A stretch of 57,769 bases of DNA, taken from positions 1-57,769 of the forward strand of contig JACRBZ010000093.1 in the NCBI GenBank assembly GCA_016219185.1, in the 5' to 3' direction. Below are positions 1-9,012 of the stretch, piece after piece (positions within the stretch are counted from its first letter, which is position 1; every line of letters begins with the position of its first letter). Under the pieces are notes generated by a model. That model did no database searches and was not told the origin of the DNA. It worked only from the letters and a program-made list of their open reading frames with translations. The stretch is from Deltaproteobacteria bacterium. Its GTDB lineage: Bacteria > Desulfobacterota > Desulfobacteria > Desulfobacterales > Desulfatirhabdiaceae. A program made the position numbers and the translations under genes.

Positions 1-1714
1 CATTCGCCAGTCCGATGCCGGTTCCTTCAAATTCATCCGGCCGGTGCAAGCGCTGAAAAATGCCGAAAAGCCTGTCCACATAGTTCATGTCAAAGCCGAC
101 GCCGTTGTCGCGCACAAAAATCACGGTTTCGGTTTCCTGCGCGCGCATCCACCCGATTTCGATTTCGGCTTGCTGGCGCGGCTGGGTGAATTTCAAGGCA
201 TTCGAGATCAGATTGACCAACACCATGCGCAACATGGCGCGATCCCCAATCACCACCGGCAGATTGCAAACGCGCCAGAGAATGTTCCTGTTTCCGGTCT
301 CCGGTTCAAATTCCCGGATAACTTCCCGGGTCAATTCGCGGAGATCAACGCGAAGAATGGACATTTGATTACGTCCCATCCGGGAAAAGGACAGAAGATC
401 GTCGATCAAGATGCCCATGTGCCTTGCCGACTTTGATATAATGCCCATATAGTGCAGGCTCTGTTCGTCCAGTGCCGTTGCCGTTCTCTTTTGGAGCAGC
501 TCCAGAAACCCATCAATGTGACGTAGCGGCGCGCGCAGGTCGTGCGAAACAGAGTAGGCAAAGGCTTCAAGTTCCTTGTTCGCAGCTTCCAGGAGAGCGG
601 TGCGATCGGCAACGCGCTGTTCGAGTTCCTGATTGAGATTGCGGAGCTCTTCCTCGGTCCGCTTGCGGTCACTGATATCAGTGAGAAATCCTTCAATGAA
701 AAGCGGAATGCCGGCGTTGTCGCGCACCATGCGGGCGCTGACGGAGACCCAAATCACCTGTTCGTCCTTGCGGCGAAATCGGACTTCGTATCCGGTCGCG
801 GCCCCCCGCTCAAAAAGAAGTGAAAGCAGTTTGTCGCTTTCCTCATGATTGACGTAAAGATTATTCGAAATGTCGCTCATACTCGATGAGAGTTCGTCAA
901 CTGAACCATATCCCAGAATTCCGGCCAGTGCAGGGTTGATGTTCAAAAATTGTCCTTCAACGGTGGACTGGAAGATTCCTTCGATGGCGTTCTCGAAGAT
1001 GAGCCGATACTTTGCTTCAGCCTCCTGGACCATCCTGATTTGTCCTTCTATTTTTTCCGCCATTTGAGCCAATGTTCTGCCGAAGGACTGGAATTCGAGG
1101 TAGGGGAGGGTGAGACCCGATGTGTCGTATGTCCCGGAAGCGAAGCGGTTCGCGATCTCATTGAGACTGTTCAGGGGCTTATTTAAGGATGTGCGGATGA
1201 AAATAACCGTCACGATCACGATCGAGATCAGGATAGCAAATATGATGAGCACCGATAAAAAGAGTAATCGTCGATTGCTTGTTTTGTAAATAGATTGCGT
1301 CAGGGAAACAGATACTTCGCCTGCAAGGTTTTCAAGATTTCCCTGTTTGTGAAATATTTTGGCGGATCTGTTTATCGGGTCGCCACTATTTTCTTTTTCA
1401 ATGGAGTAGGTGACTGCTCCGGATTCATTTTTGACGATCAATCGCATAATCGATTCATCATGGGAAACTGTCCTTCCTATCATCTTTATTCCATCGTCAT
1501 CGACCGTCCAAAGAGGTATTTCAAGTGTTCCGACAAGATATGCGAGTGTCTCGTCCGTTTTTTGTTCAAGATTTCTTATCGCGGCCAGGGATACGACACG
1601 GTGCATGGCCGTGACGGCAATTATCGAAACAATGAGAACAGTGACGATGAGACTTGCCGTAAGCCGCCGGGTGATGGACTGGTTTTCCATGGCGTTATCC
1701 GGTGAGGGGTTCAT
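1..1714 (-). CDS. PAS sensor histidine kinase (C-terminal end cut by window)
   Basis: Membrane sensor kinase, read from ATG at 1714 (GGAAGGTGA ribosome site just upstream) to the window edge; 571 codons are visible. Order: TM1 about residues 18-37, extracytoplasmic loop 38-148, TM2 about 149-173, HAMP about 174-226, PAS about 235-348, a coiled coil, then a phytochrome-type HisKA with SHDLRAPLRHIDG (His391), N box NLISNALKF (500-508), G1 motif DNGVGFDM (536-543) and the G2 motif GTGIGLA just before the edge. Only the last part of the ATPase domain is missing. It starts 3 bp after the stop of a periplasmic binding protein gene, so the two are probably co-translated and the binding protein may present a ligand to the 110-residue sensor loop. 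Family assignment is firm; the ligand is unknown. Confidence 0.93.
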   Translation of the reverse strand, partial: MNPSPDNAMENQSITRRLTASLIVTVLIVSIIAVTAMHRVVSLAAIRNLEQKTDETLAYLVGTLEIPLWTVDDDGIKMIGRTVSHDESIMRLIVKNESGAVTYSIEKENSGDPINRSAKIFHKQGNLENLAGEVSVSLTQSIYKTSNRRLLFLSVLIIFAILISIVIVTVIFIRTSLNKPLNSLNEIANRFASGTYDTSGLTLPYLEFQSFGRTLAQMAEKIEGQIRMVQEAEAKYRLIFENAIEGIFQSTVEGQFLNINPALAGILGYGSVDELSSSMSDISNNLYVNHEESDKLLSLLFERGAATGYEVRFRRKDEQVIWVSVSARMVRDNAGIPLFIEGFLTDISDRKRTEEELRNLNQELEQRVADRTALLEAANKELEAFAYSVSHDLRAPLRHIDGFLELLQKRTATALDEQSLHYMGIISKSARHMGILIDDLLSFSRMGRNQMSILRVDLRELTREVIREFEPETGNRNILWRVCNLPVVIGDRAMLRMVLVNLISNALKFTQPRQQAEIEIGWMRAQETETVIFVRDNGVGFDMNYVDRLFGIFQRLHRPDEFEGTGIGLAN

Positions 1715-1717
1715 GTT

Positions 1718-2461
1718 TCACCTTCCGTGGATCGCGCTATCCGGTTGAGCGAGGTATTCCTTGATAATCTGCTTGCGCAACATCTCCAGCTCGCCACTGG
1801 CCTGCATCTCCAGGAGTACATTTTCGACTTTTGGAACCAGATCCCGATGCTTTTCATGCAGAAAATGATAGATCTCATTTTTCTGCAAAGGCGGTGTCAG
1901 AACTTTGATCCGGTCGTTCAGTCCCAATTTTTTGACGGACGCCAGACCGCTGAACGAATCGGAAACCGCCACATCAATTCTATCCGCGACCAGCATCAGC
2001 ATCATATGATCCAATGTGGAAACCGCCAGGACGTGTTTCATCCCCTCAGTGCCATCTTCGGACGTTCCAACACCTCGCACGATCCCGATGTTATAGTTCT
2101 TGATGGAATCCCATCCTTTTACCTCGAATCGATATATTTTCGAAAACACGGACGGTTCAATATAATTGATGGCAGGTCGTATCAGGATAAGAGAGGGATA
2201 CTGCTTTTGAACATTGATATTTCGGTGAACTTCCCCATCCAACTTGCCTTTGCTTGAATCCATGAGCGCCCTTTTGGCCGGCAGGTCAACCAACTCGATC
2301 GGAATATTCAGGCGGCTGTATGCGACTTTCAAAATCTCCCCTCCGACGAATTGGTCCGGAATGTTTTCAATCCGGGCGATTCGAAGAGGGAACTGGGCAT
2401 ATGAGGTCGCGCACAATGCAATAATAATGGAAGCGATACAGGCTATCGTTTCAGTTTTCAT
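1718..2461 (-). CDS. Periplasmic solute-binding protein (family 3-like), sensor partner
   Basis: 247-residue exported protein with a signal peptide (hydrophobic core IIIALCATSYA, residues about 12-22). The rest resembles the amino-acid-binding SBP family 3 fold: early IARIEN strand, LDGEVHRN segment near residue 75, and a conserved C-terminal helix. I chose ATG 2461 over the ATG at 2488 because AGGAG lies about 11 bp upstream and the signal peptide then starts properly. No permease or ATPase gene is adjacent; instead a histidine kinase gene follows after 3 bp. That suggests ligand sensing rather than transport (inference). The leader lies in a duplicated 25-bp segment. Substrate not identifiable. 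Confidence 0.85.
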   Translation of the reverse strand: MKTETIACIASIIIALCATSYAQFPLRIARIENIPDQFVGGEILKVAYSRLNIPIELVDLPAKRALMDSSKGKLDGEVHRNINVQKQYPSLILIRPAINYIEPSVFSKIYRFEVKGWDSIKNYNIGIVRGVGTSEDGTEGMKHVLAVSTLDHMMLMLVADRIDVAVSDSFSGLASVKKLGLNDRIKVLTPPLQKNEIYHFLHEKHRDLVPKVENVLLEMQASGELEMLRKQIIKEYLAQPDSAIHGR

Positions 2462-2471
2462 TGCTAATTTA

Positions 2472-2531
2472 GCTCCTCGCTGTCTCAAGTGGGTAAGTTG
2501 AAGACGGCTCCTCGCTGTCTATAGTGGGCAA
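2472..2531. repeat. 25-bp direct repeat, two copies, carrying the SBP ribosome site
   Basis: GCTCCTCGCTGTCT occurs at 2472-2485 and again at 2507-2520. Both copies continue with nnAGTGGGnnA, giving two 25-bp units with few mismatches and a 35-bp period. On the minus strand the first copy contains the GCGAGGAGC ribosome site of the binding-protein gene, so the site itself is duplicated upstream. Confidence 0.8.
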
Positions 2532-2548
2532 ATGCATAAACTCATGAG

Positions 2549-2571
2549 GGCAAGTTGAATCGCAACTTGCC
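2549..2571. repeat. 9-bp perfect hairpin in leader of SBP gene
   Basis: GGCAAGTTG, loop AATCG, CAACTTGCC. No T-run follows on either strand, so it is not a standard intrinsic terminator. It lies between the end of the hybrid kinase gene and the binding-protein gene, and its left arm resembles the end of the neighbouring repeat units. Confidence 0.6.
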
Positions 2572-2674
2572 GGTGAGTAGATAGATCATGGTAATCAGAT
2601 ATTCGTTTGTTCGGAACTCTCTGGTCGATGGTCGTATGGTCTCTACCATCAGGATGGTGCTTCGCCAGCCTGTT

Positions 2675-5077
2675 TCACCCGTTTTTGCCCACCGAGTCGA
2701 TGAATTGAACGATCGTCTCGTCGTCGTATCTTCCTGCGGAATCCCTTATTCGGGCGCAGAAAACCCGGTAGCCGCCGTCGTCACCTTCCAGTTCGCCCAG
2801 AAGTCTCTCAAGCCTGGTGAATGCCCCCGCTTGCGCAAATTGCATGATCTCGTCCAGAATGGCGCGGGGCGGCAGCTTCTCAGGCATCGGTTCGCCACCA
2901 GCGGTCAATCCAGCTGCATCCGGAACCGGTGCAGCTTCGATTTGCCCTTCGATCCATTCCAGGCCGAGATGTACTTTGATTTTATCCAGCAGTTCGGCGG
3001 TATGGATGGGTTTGGAGAGGAAATCATCACAAGCCGATGCGAATTTCTCCGAACACTCCTTATCCGCAATAGCCGCCGAAACCCCGATGACTTTGATTCG
3101 ATCGAGGTCTTTGTCGCTTTTGATCTGCCGCAAAGCCTCGTCGCCATCCATGACGGGCATCAACAGATCCAGCAAAATAAGGTCCGGACCGGACTCTTTC
3201 GCGCTTTTTATGGCCTCTTTGCCGTTTTCGGCTGTCAGGATCTCGAATTGCAGCGGTTCGAGCAAGGACACCAGCATGGAGCAGTTTGCGATGTTGTCGT
3301 CCACAATGAGGATACGTTTGCGCTCTCCGTGGTAGCCCAGAATAGGCCTTAGTGGTCTTTCCAACGCCGCGGAATTGCCTTCGACCACCTCAAGATCCAG
3401 CTCCAGGGTAAAGGTGCTTCCCTGACCCACCTTGCTTTCCACGGCAAGTTTTCCGCCCATGAGCGCCGCCAGTCTGCGGCTGACGGCAAGCCCCAGACCG
3501 GCCCCCTCCGTCCATCGGCCTTCGCCTGGACCTTGAGTGAAGGGTTCGAAGATCTCTTCAATCTTCTCTGCGGGAATGCCCATGCCGGTGTCCTCGATTT
3601 GGAAAGACAGATGCACGACGGGTGCAAAGCCGGAGTCTATATCCGGGCCTTGCAGGCCCCGGGATGTAAATTCCTTGCAGCGTACCCGCAAAGCAACGCC
3701 GCCTTTCTCGGTGTATTTGACGGCATTATCGAGCAGGTTCAGCAGAACCTGGCGAAGCTTTCTTGCATCCCCCCGAACCGTTTTGGGAATCTGCGAGAGC
3801 GCTTCGTACTGCATGGCCAGGCCCCTGGCATCGGCCTTGATTTGGGTGGTGCTGAGGACGCTGTGCACCAAATCCGGCAGGTTGAATTCGGTGGATTCCA
3901 CCTCCATCCTTTGGGCCTCTATGCGGGCAAGGTCCAGGATGTCATTGATCAACGTCAGAAGGTGTTCGCCGCTGCCTTGAACGGTGTTCAATTGCTCTAT
4001 TTGCTTTGCGGTCAGGTTTTTCTGAGTCTTGAGGATCTGAGCATAACCCAAAATGGCATTTAAAGGAGTTCGCAGTTCATGGCTCATGTTGGCCAAAAAA
4101 ACGCTCTTGGCCTGGTTGGCCGCTTCAGCTTGCTCTTTGGCGATGGTCAGTTCCGTGGTTCGTTCGCGCACCAGGTCTTCCAGATGATCCCGGTAATGCG
4201 TCAGGGCGTCCTCCGCGAGCTTGCGCTCGGTGATGTCATGAACACTTACTACCACACCTGAAATGGCCCCTTGCTTATCCATGTAGGGATTATATATGAC
4301 GTCCACAAAGCGCCGGCCTAAGCCGGGGTAATCGAACCACGCTGAATAATTGACCTGCTCTCCTGCCAGGCATCTGTCAATTTCAGGTTTGATGATTTCA
4401 CTAAAAACCTTGGCCCCATGCAGTTCGGCCACTGAATGGCCAATGATTTCTTCCCTTTCTTTTTGGTGGGCGCGGAGATAGGCGTCGTTGACTGCTTGAT
4501 AAATATAGTTTCTGTCAAGAAAAGACATAAGGTCCGGAGTCGCGGCGACTATGGATGCATACTTGTGCAACACCTCCTCGGCCCGCTGCCGTTCGGCGAT
4601 TTCCTGCAGTTGTTTCTCATTGACTGCGGTCAACTCAGCAGTCCGCCGACGAACCTGCTGCTCCAGGCGTTCGGTCAGCTCCCGCAGGCGCAGATGCGTG
4701 GAGACCCGGGTCAGCACTTCTTGGGGTTCAATCGGCTTGGGAATGAAACCCATTCCCCCGGCCCGGAAGCCTTCCACTCTGTCGACAGCATCGCTCATGG
4801 CACTGATGAACAGGATAGGGGCGTTCCGGCTTTGATCCATTGCCTTGAGGCGGCGACAGACCTCGTAGCCATCCATGTCCGGCATTTTCACATCCAGCAG
4901 AATCAGGTCGGGCAGTCTGGCCGCCACCGATTGCAGTGCCAGAGGGCCATTGGATGCCTGTCTCACACGGTATCCGGCCTCTTTAAGAAGGTTTGTCAAG
5001 AATTGCAGACTGGCCGGAGTGTCGTCCACAACGAGAATCTCGTGGGTTTCTGTTGAAGGGATCTCGTGATCCATCAT
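2675..5077 (-). CDS. Hybrid histidine kinase REC-PAS-HisKA-HATPase-REC
   Basis: Soluble 800-residue hybrid kinase. Receiver 1 spans about 12-130 (VVDD near 17-20, phosphoacceptor Asp62 in LILLDVKMPDMDG). A coiled coil follows, then PAS about 172-285, a second coiled coil, HisKA with MSHELRTPLNAILGYAQ (His333), N box near 447-453, G1 DTGMGIP near 496-502, G2 GAGLGLAVS near 525-533, and receiver 2 about 588-705 (Asp637 in LILLDLLMPVMDG). The last 95 residues have no clear domain. A start at 5257 is possible in frame, but ATG 5077 has CAGGAG 8 bp upstream and begins directly before the receiver. No transmembrane segments, so input is cytoplasmic, through the receiver or PAS. Cognate partners are not obvious. 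Confidence 0.93.
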   Translation of the reverse strand: MMDHEIPSTETHEILVVDDTPASLQFLTNLLKEAGYRVRQASNGPLALQSVAARLPDLILLDVKMPDMDGYEVCRRLKAMDQSRNAPILFISAMSDAVDRVEGFRAGGMGFIPKPIEPQEVLTRVSTHLRLRELTERLEQQVRRRTAELTAVNEKQLQEIAERQRAEEVLHKYASIVAATPDLMSFLDRNYIYQAVNDAYLRAHQKEREEIIGHSVAELHGAKVFSEIIKPEIDRCLAGEQVNYSAWFDYPGLGRRFVDVIYNPYMDKQGAISGVVVSVHDITERKLAEDALTHYRDHLEDLVRERTTELTIAKEQAEAANQAKSVFLANMSHELRTPLNAILGYAQILKTQKNLTAKQIEQLNTVQGSGEHLLTLINDILDLARIEAQRMEVESTEFNLPDLVHSVLSTTQIKADARGLAMQYEALSQIPKTVRGDARKLRQVLLNLLDNAVKYTEKGGVALRVRCKEFTSRGLQGPDIDSGFAPVVHLSFQIEDTGMGIPAEKIEEIFEPFTQGPGEGRWTEGAGLGLAVSRRLAALMGGKLAVESKVGQGSTFTLELDLEVVEGNSAALERPLRPILGYHGERKRILIVDDNIANCSMLVSLLEPLQFEILTAENGKEAIKSAKESGPDLILLDLLMPVMDGDEALRQIKSDKDLDRIKVIGVSAAIADKECSEKFASACDDFLSKPIHTAELLDKIKVHLGLEWIEGQIEAAPVPDAAGLTAGGEPMPEKLPPRAILDEIMQFAQAGAFTRLERLLGELEGDDGGYRVFCARIRDSAGRYDDETIVQFIDSVGKNG

Positions 5078-5600
5078 GAACAGACTCCTGTGGTAAGTGT
5101 TTGCGAGGTGCCGAAGTAATCCGGTAATCGGTGTTCGGTGACTTATCAGCGGTCGAGGGAGGCTTCTTTCATTTGCCTCTGCGAGCGGCCGTAATCGAGC
5201 ATCTTGTGCGGTGATCGGCTCAAATATTTGAAGTGTTCTGGCGGTGTCCAACTCCACTCAGACCGCCTTCAACCACTTTCTGGCCTTTTATTAACCCTGC
5301 TCGGGATGAGAAACGTGATCTGAGGCTATCCGGAGTTCCCGGCAACCGACATACCCGTTCCCTGACGTGAGATGTCGGACAGGAAAACATTTATATCATA
5401 ACGACAGAAGCAGAATCAAACATTTCCGCGCATGAGAACAGGCTTGCGAAGCGGGGGATGATCGGTGACTCCGGGTGCGTAATCGCCAAGGACGATATGT
5501 TCGTTGGTCTGGCCGGCATACTATCGCATCCGTTAAGAAACAAAGCTCAACGCTGTAGTTTTTCCGCGTCCGCTGGAGTGACTAGTTCGGTTTTAATGCA
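5078..5600. other. Intergenic region, about 520 bp
   Basis: No convincing gene. It holds a possible minus-strand promoter (5390-5419) and a 7-bp inverted repeat CCGACAT/ATGTCGG at 5346-5352 and 5372-5378. Short open frames here have no ribosome site or recognisable product. Confidence 0.6.
5390..5419 (-). promoter_or_regulatory. Possible sigma70-type promoter for hybrid kinase
   Basis: On the minus strand TTGATT (5414-5419), an 18-bp spacer and TATAAA (5390-5395), about 310 bp upstream of the kinase ATG. Based on consensus similarity only. Confidence 0.3.
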
Positions 5601-6182
5601 TTATCTCACTTTGTCCATCTCGTTCTTCAAGCAGTCCGGGCAATAACTATGCGAGAAATCAACATCCCAATTATTTTTAAAATAGGCTTCGACCTGTGTC
5701 CAGGATTCCTTATCGTCTCGAACTTTCTTGCAAATAGAACAGATAGGTATTATGCGCTGAAGCTCGTCTATCTCACTTATGTCCTCAATAACAAGTAAGA
5801 CTAATGACCTATCCTGGAAGGAAAAGGGAGAAGCGGTGATCAGTGCATAAATCATTATCTGGTTCCCGTCTCGCATAAGCTCAATCTTTGTGCGGCGACG
5901 TACAACACGATTCCCATGAAAGGCTTCCGTAACGGAATTCCTGATAATACAGTTTTTACAGAAAGGAGCTCTGCCACATCCATCCGGTACTTCACGCGAA
6001 TGCAGACAATGAAGAATTTCACCGGCGCGCTGCTTGATGATGGCCTTCCTCTCGGCCATCAAGAGATCGGAAGCTACCGTATTGTACTCTTGAATCCTCA
6101 CATCCTGGTCGACTACAAATACAAATGAGGGCAGCGCGTCAAACACCATTCTGAGAAAATCTGTTTTTTCTTTTTCATCCAT
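5601..6182 (-). CDS. PAS protein with two cysteine clusters
   Basis: 193-residue soluble protein. A PAS domain covers about residues 8-140. Its middle carries an unusual Cys set: C59, C69, C75 and C78, in HCLHSREVPDGCG and FCKNCIIRNSV. The C-terminus carries IPICSICKKVRDD (C148, C151) and SHSYCPDC (C181, C184), a CxxC/CxxC pair expected to bind zinc; I recall this tail from the ends of other bacterial PAS and response-regulator proteins. I chose ATG 6182 because AGGTGA lies 6 bp upstream; an in-frame ATG at 6221 lacks a site. The protein has no kinase or output domain, so it probably acts through a partner. Metal or Fe-S binding by the PAS cluster is inference. Confidence 0.85.
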   Translation of the reverse strand: MDEKEKTDFLRMVFDALPSFVFVVDQDVRIQEYNTVASDLLMAERKAIIKQRAGEILHCLHSREVPDGCGRAPFCKNCIIRNSVTEAFHGNRVVRRRTKIELMRDGNQIMIYALITASPFSFQDRSLVLLVIEDISEIDELQRIIPICSICKKVRDDKESWTQVEAYFKNNWDVDFSHSYCPDCLKNEMDKVR

Positions 6183-6431
6183 ATAGTCACCTGGTTTTTT
6201 CACTGTCGCGTCCGTCGACAACTTTGCGTCAGCATCTCTTCGATATTATCTGGCTTCTTTTGCGTTTAAAATCGGAACAGAGCGTTTGTATAACTTATCA
6301 TGCCGCCCTGCTATTGGAAAAGGGGGATTTTTGTCTGTGCGTTTGAAAATCCGCCTGCTCCTCATTTTAAAATGTGGGAAACCTTCATGTTTCACTGTGC
6401 TCACGAAGCGTTCCGGCATTTGCATTAAAGG

Positions 6432-8054
6432 CTATAACTCGTTAACACCGTTCTCAACCCATGATTGGAATGATGTTATGGAATGAATCTCTTCGGGCCG
6501 GTGGAGCGAAAGGGCTTTTCCCTTTGCGGGTTTTTTGACGACGGTCACCGCTTTTTGGGGTGATTGCCTGACATGTATAGCGACTTTCGGGTGATCGACG
6601 GTGCGGAGGCTGCGCGTCGAAACTCCGACTTTTCCACCCACCATTGCAGCCAGATCGGCGACAAAGCCTTTCATCTCTTCTGCCTGGGCATTCAGTTCTT
6701 CAGAAGCCGAGGCCGATTCTTCGGCGGTTGCGGCATTCTGCTGCGTGACCTTATCCATTTCCGTGACCGCGATGTTCACCTGCTCAATGCCTTGAGCCTG
6801 CTCGGTGGATGCGGCCGCGATTTCTCCGACCAGCTCGCCCACTTTTGCGGCGCTGCCGGCCACTTCCTTGAAGGCGTCGTTCGTGGTCTTTACCAGCGCG
6901 GTTCCTTCAGTCACTTTTTTTACCGTGCCTTCTATCAATGCCGCGGTGTTTTTTGCTGCCTCAGCGGCGCGCATGGCCAGATTCCGGACCTCATCGGCCA
7001 CAACGGCGAATCCGGCGCCGGCTTCTCCGGCCCTTGCGGCTTCCACGGCTGCGTTCAGGGCCAGAAGATTGGTCTGGAAAGCGATTTCATCGATGGTCTT
7101 GATGATTTTGGAGGTTTCCTCGCTGGCGTTTGAGATTTCCCGCATGGAGGTGGTGAGCTGGCTCATGGACATATTGGCGTTGTTCACCACCTGGTTAGCC
7201 TGTTTCATGAGCGAGTCGGCCTGTCCGGCGTTGCTGGCGTTCTGCTTGGTCATGGAGGACATTTCCTCCAGAGACGATGATGTTTCTTCCACGGATGCCG
7301 CCTGCTGGGAAGAACCTTCGGCCAGGGACTGGGATGCGGCCGAAACTTCTCCGGCCGCCGCCGACACCTGGTCCGAGGCTTCGCCAAGCCCGCTGATAAC
7401 CTTGTTCAGCGCCCGGATAATCGACAGCGACAGGTAGATTCCCAGAAAAAGCGATATCGCAACGCCAAGGATAATCAGGAGCCCGAAAGCCAGTGTGATG
7501 GTTCCGGAGGATTTGTCAAAAGCCGCGGTTGATTCTTTGGAATTTTTGATGTTAATGTTGATGACTTCATTCAGCGACTTCTCGGCTTTTGAAAAAAGTT
7601 CCCGGGTTTTTCCGAAACTTGAGGTGCGGGCGGCATTCAGATCCCCTTTCTTGACCAGCGAAATAACATCCTGGTGGGATTTTTTCCAACCGCCCCATTC
7701 CTGGACCAGTTTTTTCCACACAACCTCTTCATCCGCTGTTTGGCGAAGCGGTTCATAAATCTTCCAACCTTCATCCACGCGTTTCCATGCGGCGTCCAGA
7801 TTGTTATTTTGGCGCTTGACGATTTCAGCGTCTTTTTCATAGCAGAGGGTTCTTTCCGCAAGCAAGATGGCTGTCTGGGCTTCATTCATGACTTCCAGGC
7901 CGTAAATGCTTGGCAGAAATACCGCTGCTGCATCATCCTGGGCAGTTTTTGCCACATTCAGGGACCAGAATCCCACGACTCCGATGATTGCGGCAATCAC
8001 GGCCACGATCACAAACCCGCCGATCAATTTTGTGCTTAATTTCATGTTTTTCAT
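6432..8054 (-). CDS. Methyl-accepting chemotaxis protein (copy 1)
   Basis: 540-residue chemoreceptor. TM1 about residues 9-30, a 4-helix-bundle-like periplasmic domain about 31-180, TM2 about 183-206, then the cytoplasmic signalling coiled coil with hairpin tip EIAFQTNLLALNAAVEAARA. ATG 8054 has AAGGAGAG upstream and lies 17 bp after the cheW stop, so it is probably the last gene of an operon with cheW. The signalling part is almost identical to that of the second receptor at 9094-10731, while the sensor domains differ. The C-terminus ends ENGVNEL, whereas copy 2 ends with an aromatic tail; the DNA of the two tails shows offsetting small indels. Ligand unknown. Confidence 0.95.
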   Translation of the reverse strand: MKNMKLSTKLIGGFVIVAVIAAIIGVVGFWSLNVAKTAQDDAAAVFLPSIYGLEVMNEAQTAILLAERTLCYEKDAEIVKRQNNNLDAAWKRVDEGWKIYEPLRQTADEEVVWKKLVQEWGGWKKSHQDVISLVKKGDLNAARTSSFGKTRELFSKAEKSLNEVININIKNSKESTAAFDKSSGTITLAFGLLIILGVAISLFLGIYLSLSIIRALNKVISGLGEASDQVSAAAGEVSAASQSLAEGSSQQAASVEETSSSLEEMSSMTKQNASNAGQADSLMKQANQVVNNANMSMSQLTTSMREISNASEETSKIIKTIDEIAFQTNLLALNAAVEAARAGEAGAGFAVVADEVRNLAMRAAEAAKNTAALIEGTVKKVTEGTALVKTTNDAFKEVAGSAAKVGELVGEIAAASTEQAQGIEQVNIAVTEMDKVTQQNAATAEESASASEELNAQAEEMKGFVADLAAMVGGKVGVSTRSLRTVDHPKVAIHVRQSPQKAVTVVKKPAKGKALSLHRPEEIHSITSFQSWVENGVNEL

Positions 8055-8071
8055 TGCGTATCTCTCCTTTC

Positions 8072-8590
8072 TCACGCCGCCTTTTCCAGCAATCCGATCT
8101 CGTTTTCGGTCAGCACCTTATCAATATCCAGAAGAATCTTGACGCCGCCTTCGATTTTGGCCATGCCCAGGATATAATTGGTATTCAGTTGGGTTCCGAA
8201 TGCGGGCGCGTCTTCGATATCGCCGCCGCTGATATTGAGCACTTCGGATACGGAATCCACCACGATGCCGATGCCGATGTTGATGGTGGTCTCGGGCAGA
8301 TCGATCTGAATCACGATGATGCAGGTGCGCTCCGTATAGTCCATGGCCGGCATGCCGAACCGCAATCTCAAATCGATGACCGGAATGACCTTGCCCCGGA
8401 GATTGATAACGCCTTTCACGAAATCCGGGGCCTGGGGCACCGAGGTAATGGACATCATGCCGATGATCTCCCGAATTTTCAGTATGCCGATGCCGTACTC
8501 TTCCCCTGCCAGGGTAAATGTCAGATATTTTCCTTCCCTGCCGTCATCGGCTTGAACCGCCTGGTTTACTTTTCTGATTCTGTCTTGCAT
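8072..8590 (-). CDS. cheW: Chemotaxis coupling protein CheW
   Basis: 172-residue CheW-domain protein that should link chemoreceptors to CheA. Hallmarks are LTFTLAGEEYGIGILKIREI near 23-42, the NLRGKVIPVIDLRLRFGMP stretch, and the second half ending KILLDIDKVL. AAGGAGC precedes ATG 8590. Its first 25 bp overlap the end of the upstream small gene, and a chemoreceptor follows after 17 bp. No cheA, cheY, cheR or cheB gene is present in this window, so the array must use partners encoded elsewhere. Confidence 0.95.
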   Translation of the reverse strand: MQDRIRKVNQAVQADDGREGKYLTFTLAGEEYGIGILKIREIIGMMSITSVPQAPDFVKGVINLRGKVIPVIDLRLRFGMPAMDYTERTCIIVIQIDLPETTINIGIGIVVDSVSEVLNISGGDIEDAPAFGTQLNTNYILGMAKIEGGVKILLDIDKVLTENEIGLLEKAA

Positions 8591-8985
8591 ATCGATTGCT
8601 CCTTCTTTCTGTTGGAATTCGAAATCCCGAGCATTTTCATCAGAACTGCCCCGAGATCTTCAAAATCATGGCTTACAAAGGTCAAGAACCGAGGCCTCAA
8701 GCTGTGTGCCTTGCAAATGGTGTTCGGGTCACTGTCAGGAAGGACGATGATAATGCGAAGGTCCCGAAGCAGGTCCCGAATGGAAAGAATGTCGTCAAGC
8801 TCTTTCCTGGTGGCGGCAAAGAGGACCGCAACGGTATGCATCCTTCCAGGCAGGCGAAGCCTGTGAATAAAGTTGCTCATGTCTCTGTACATCTCTATCC
8901 GGCCTGCCGGAATAGCCGCTGCAATTACAATTTCAAATCGTTTGCTCACGTTGTCGAAGGAATTGTCATACACCAGCAGGCTCAT
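8566..8985 (-). CDS. Conserved small protein of chemotaxis operon, unknown function
   Basis: 139-residue protein starting at ATG 8985 (AGGGGAGTGAG upstream). I do not recognise a named family. The pattern of alternating hydrophobic strands and helices (VIAAAIP, HTVAVLFAA, LRIIIVLPD, RFLTFVSHD) suggests a Rossmann or receiver-like fold without the acidic receiver residues. The C-terminus is Lys/Glu rich. The gene overlaps cheW by 25 bp and follows a chemoreceptor gene, so a chemosensory role is likely. The same frame continues upstream into a receiver-domain remnant (see 9013-9093), so the present start may be secondary. Confidence 0.65.
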   Translation of the reverse strand: MSLLVYDNSFDNVSKRFEIVIAAAIPAGRIEMYRDMSNFIHRLRLPGRMHTVAVLFAATRKELDDILSIRDLLRDLRIIIVLPDSDPNTICKAHSLRPRFLTFVSHDFEDLGAVLMKMLGISNSNRKKEQSICKTESEK

Positions 8986-9012
8986 CTCGCTCACTCCCCT
9001 TTGTCCCGGCTC

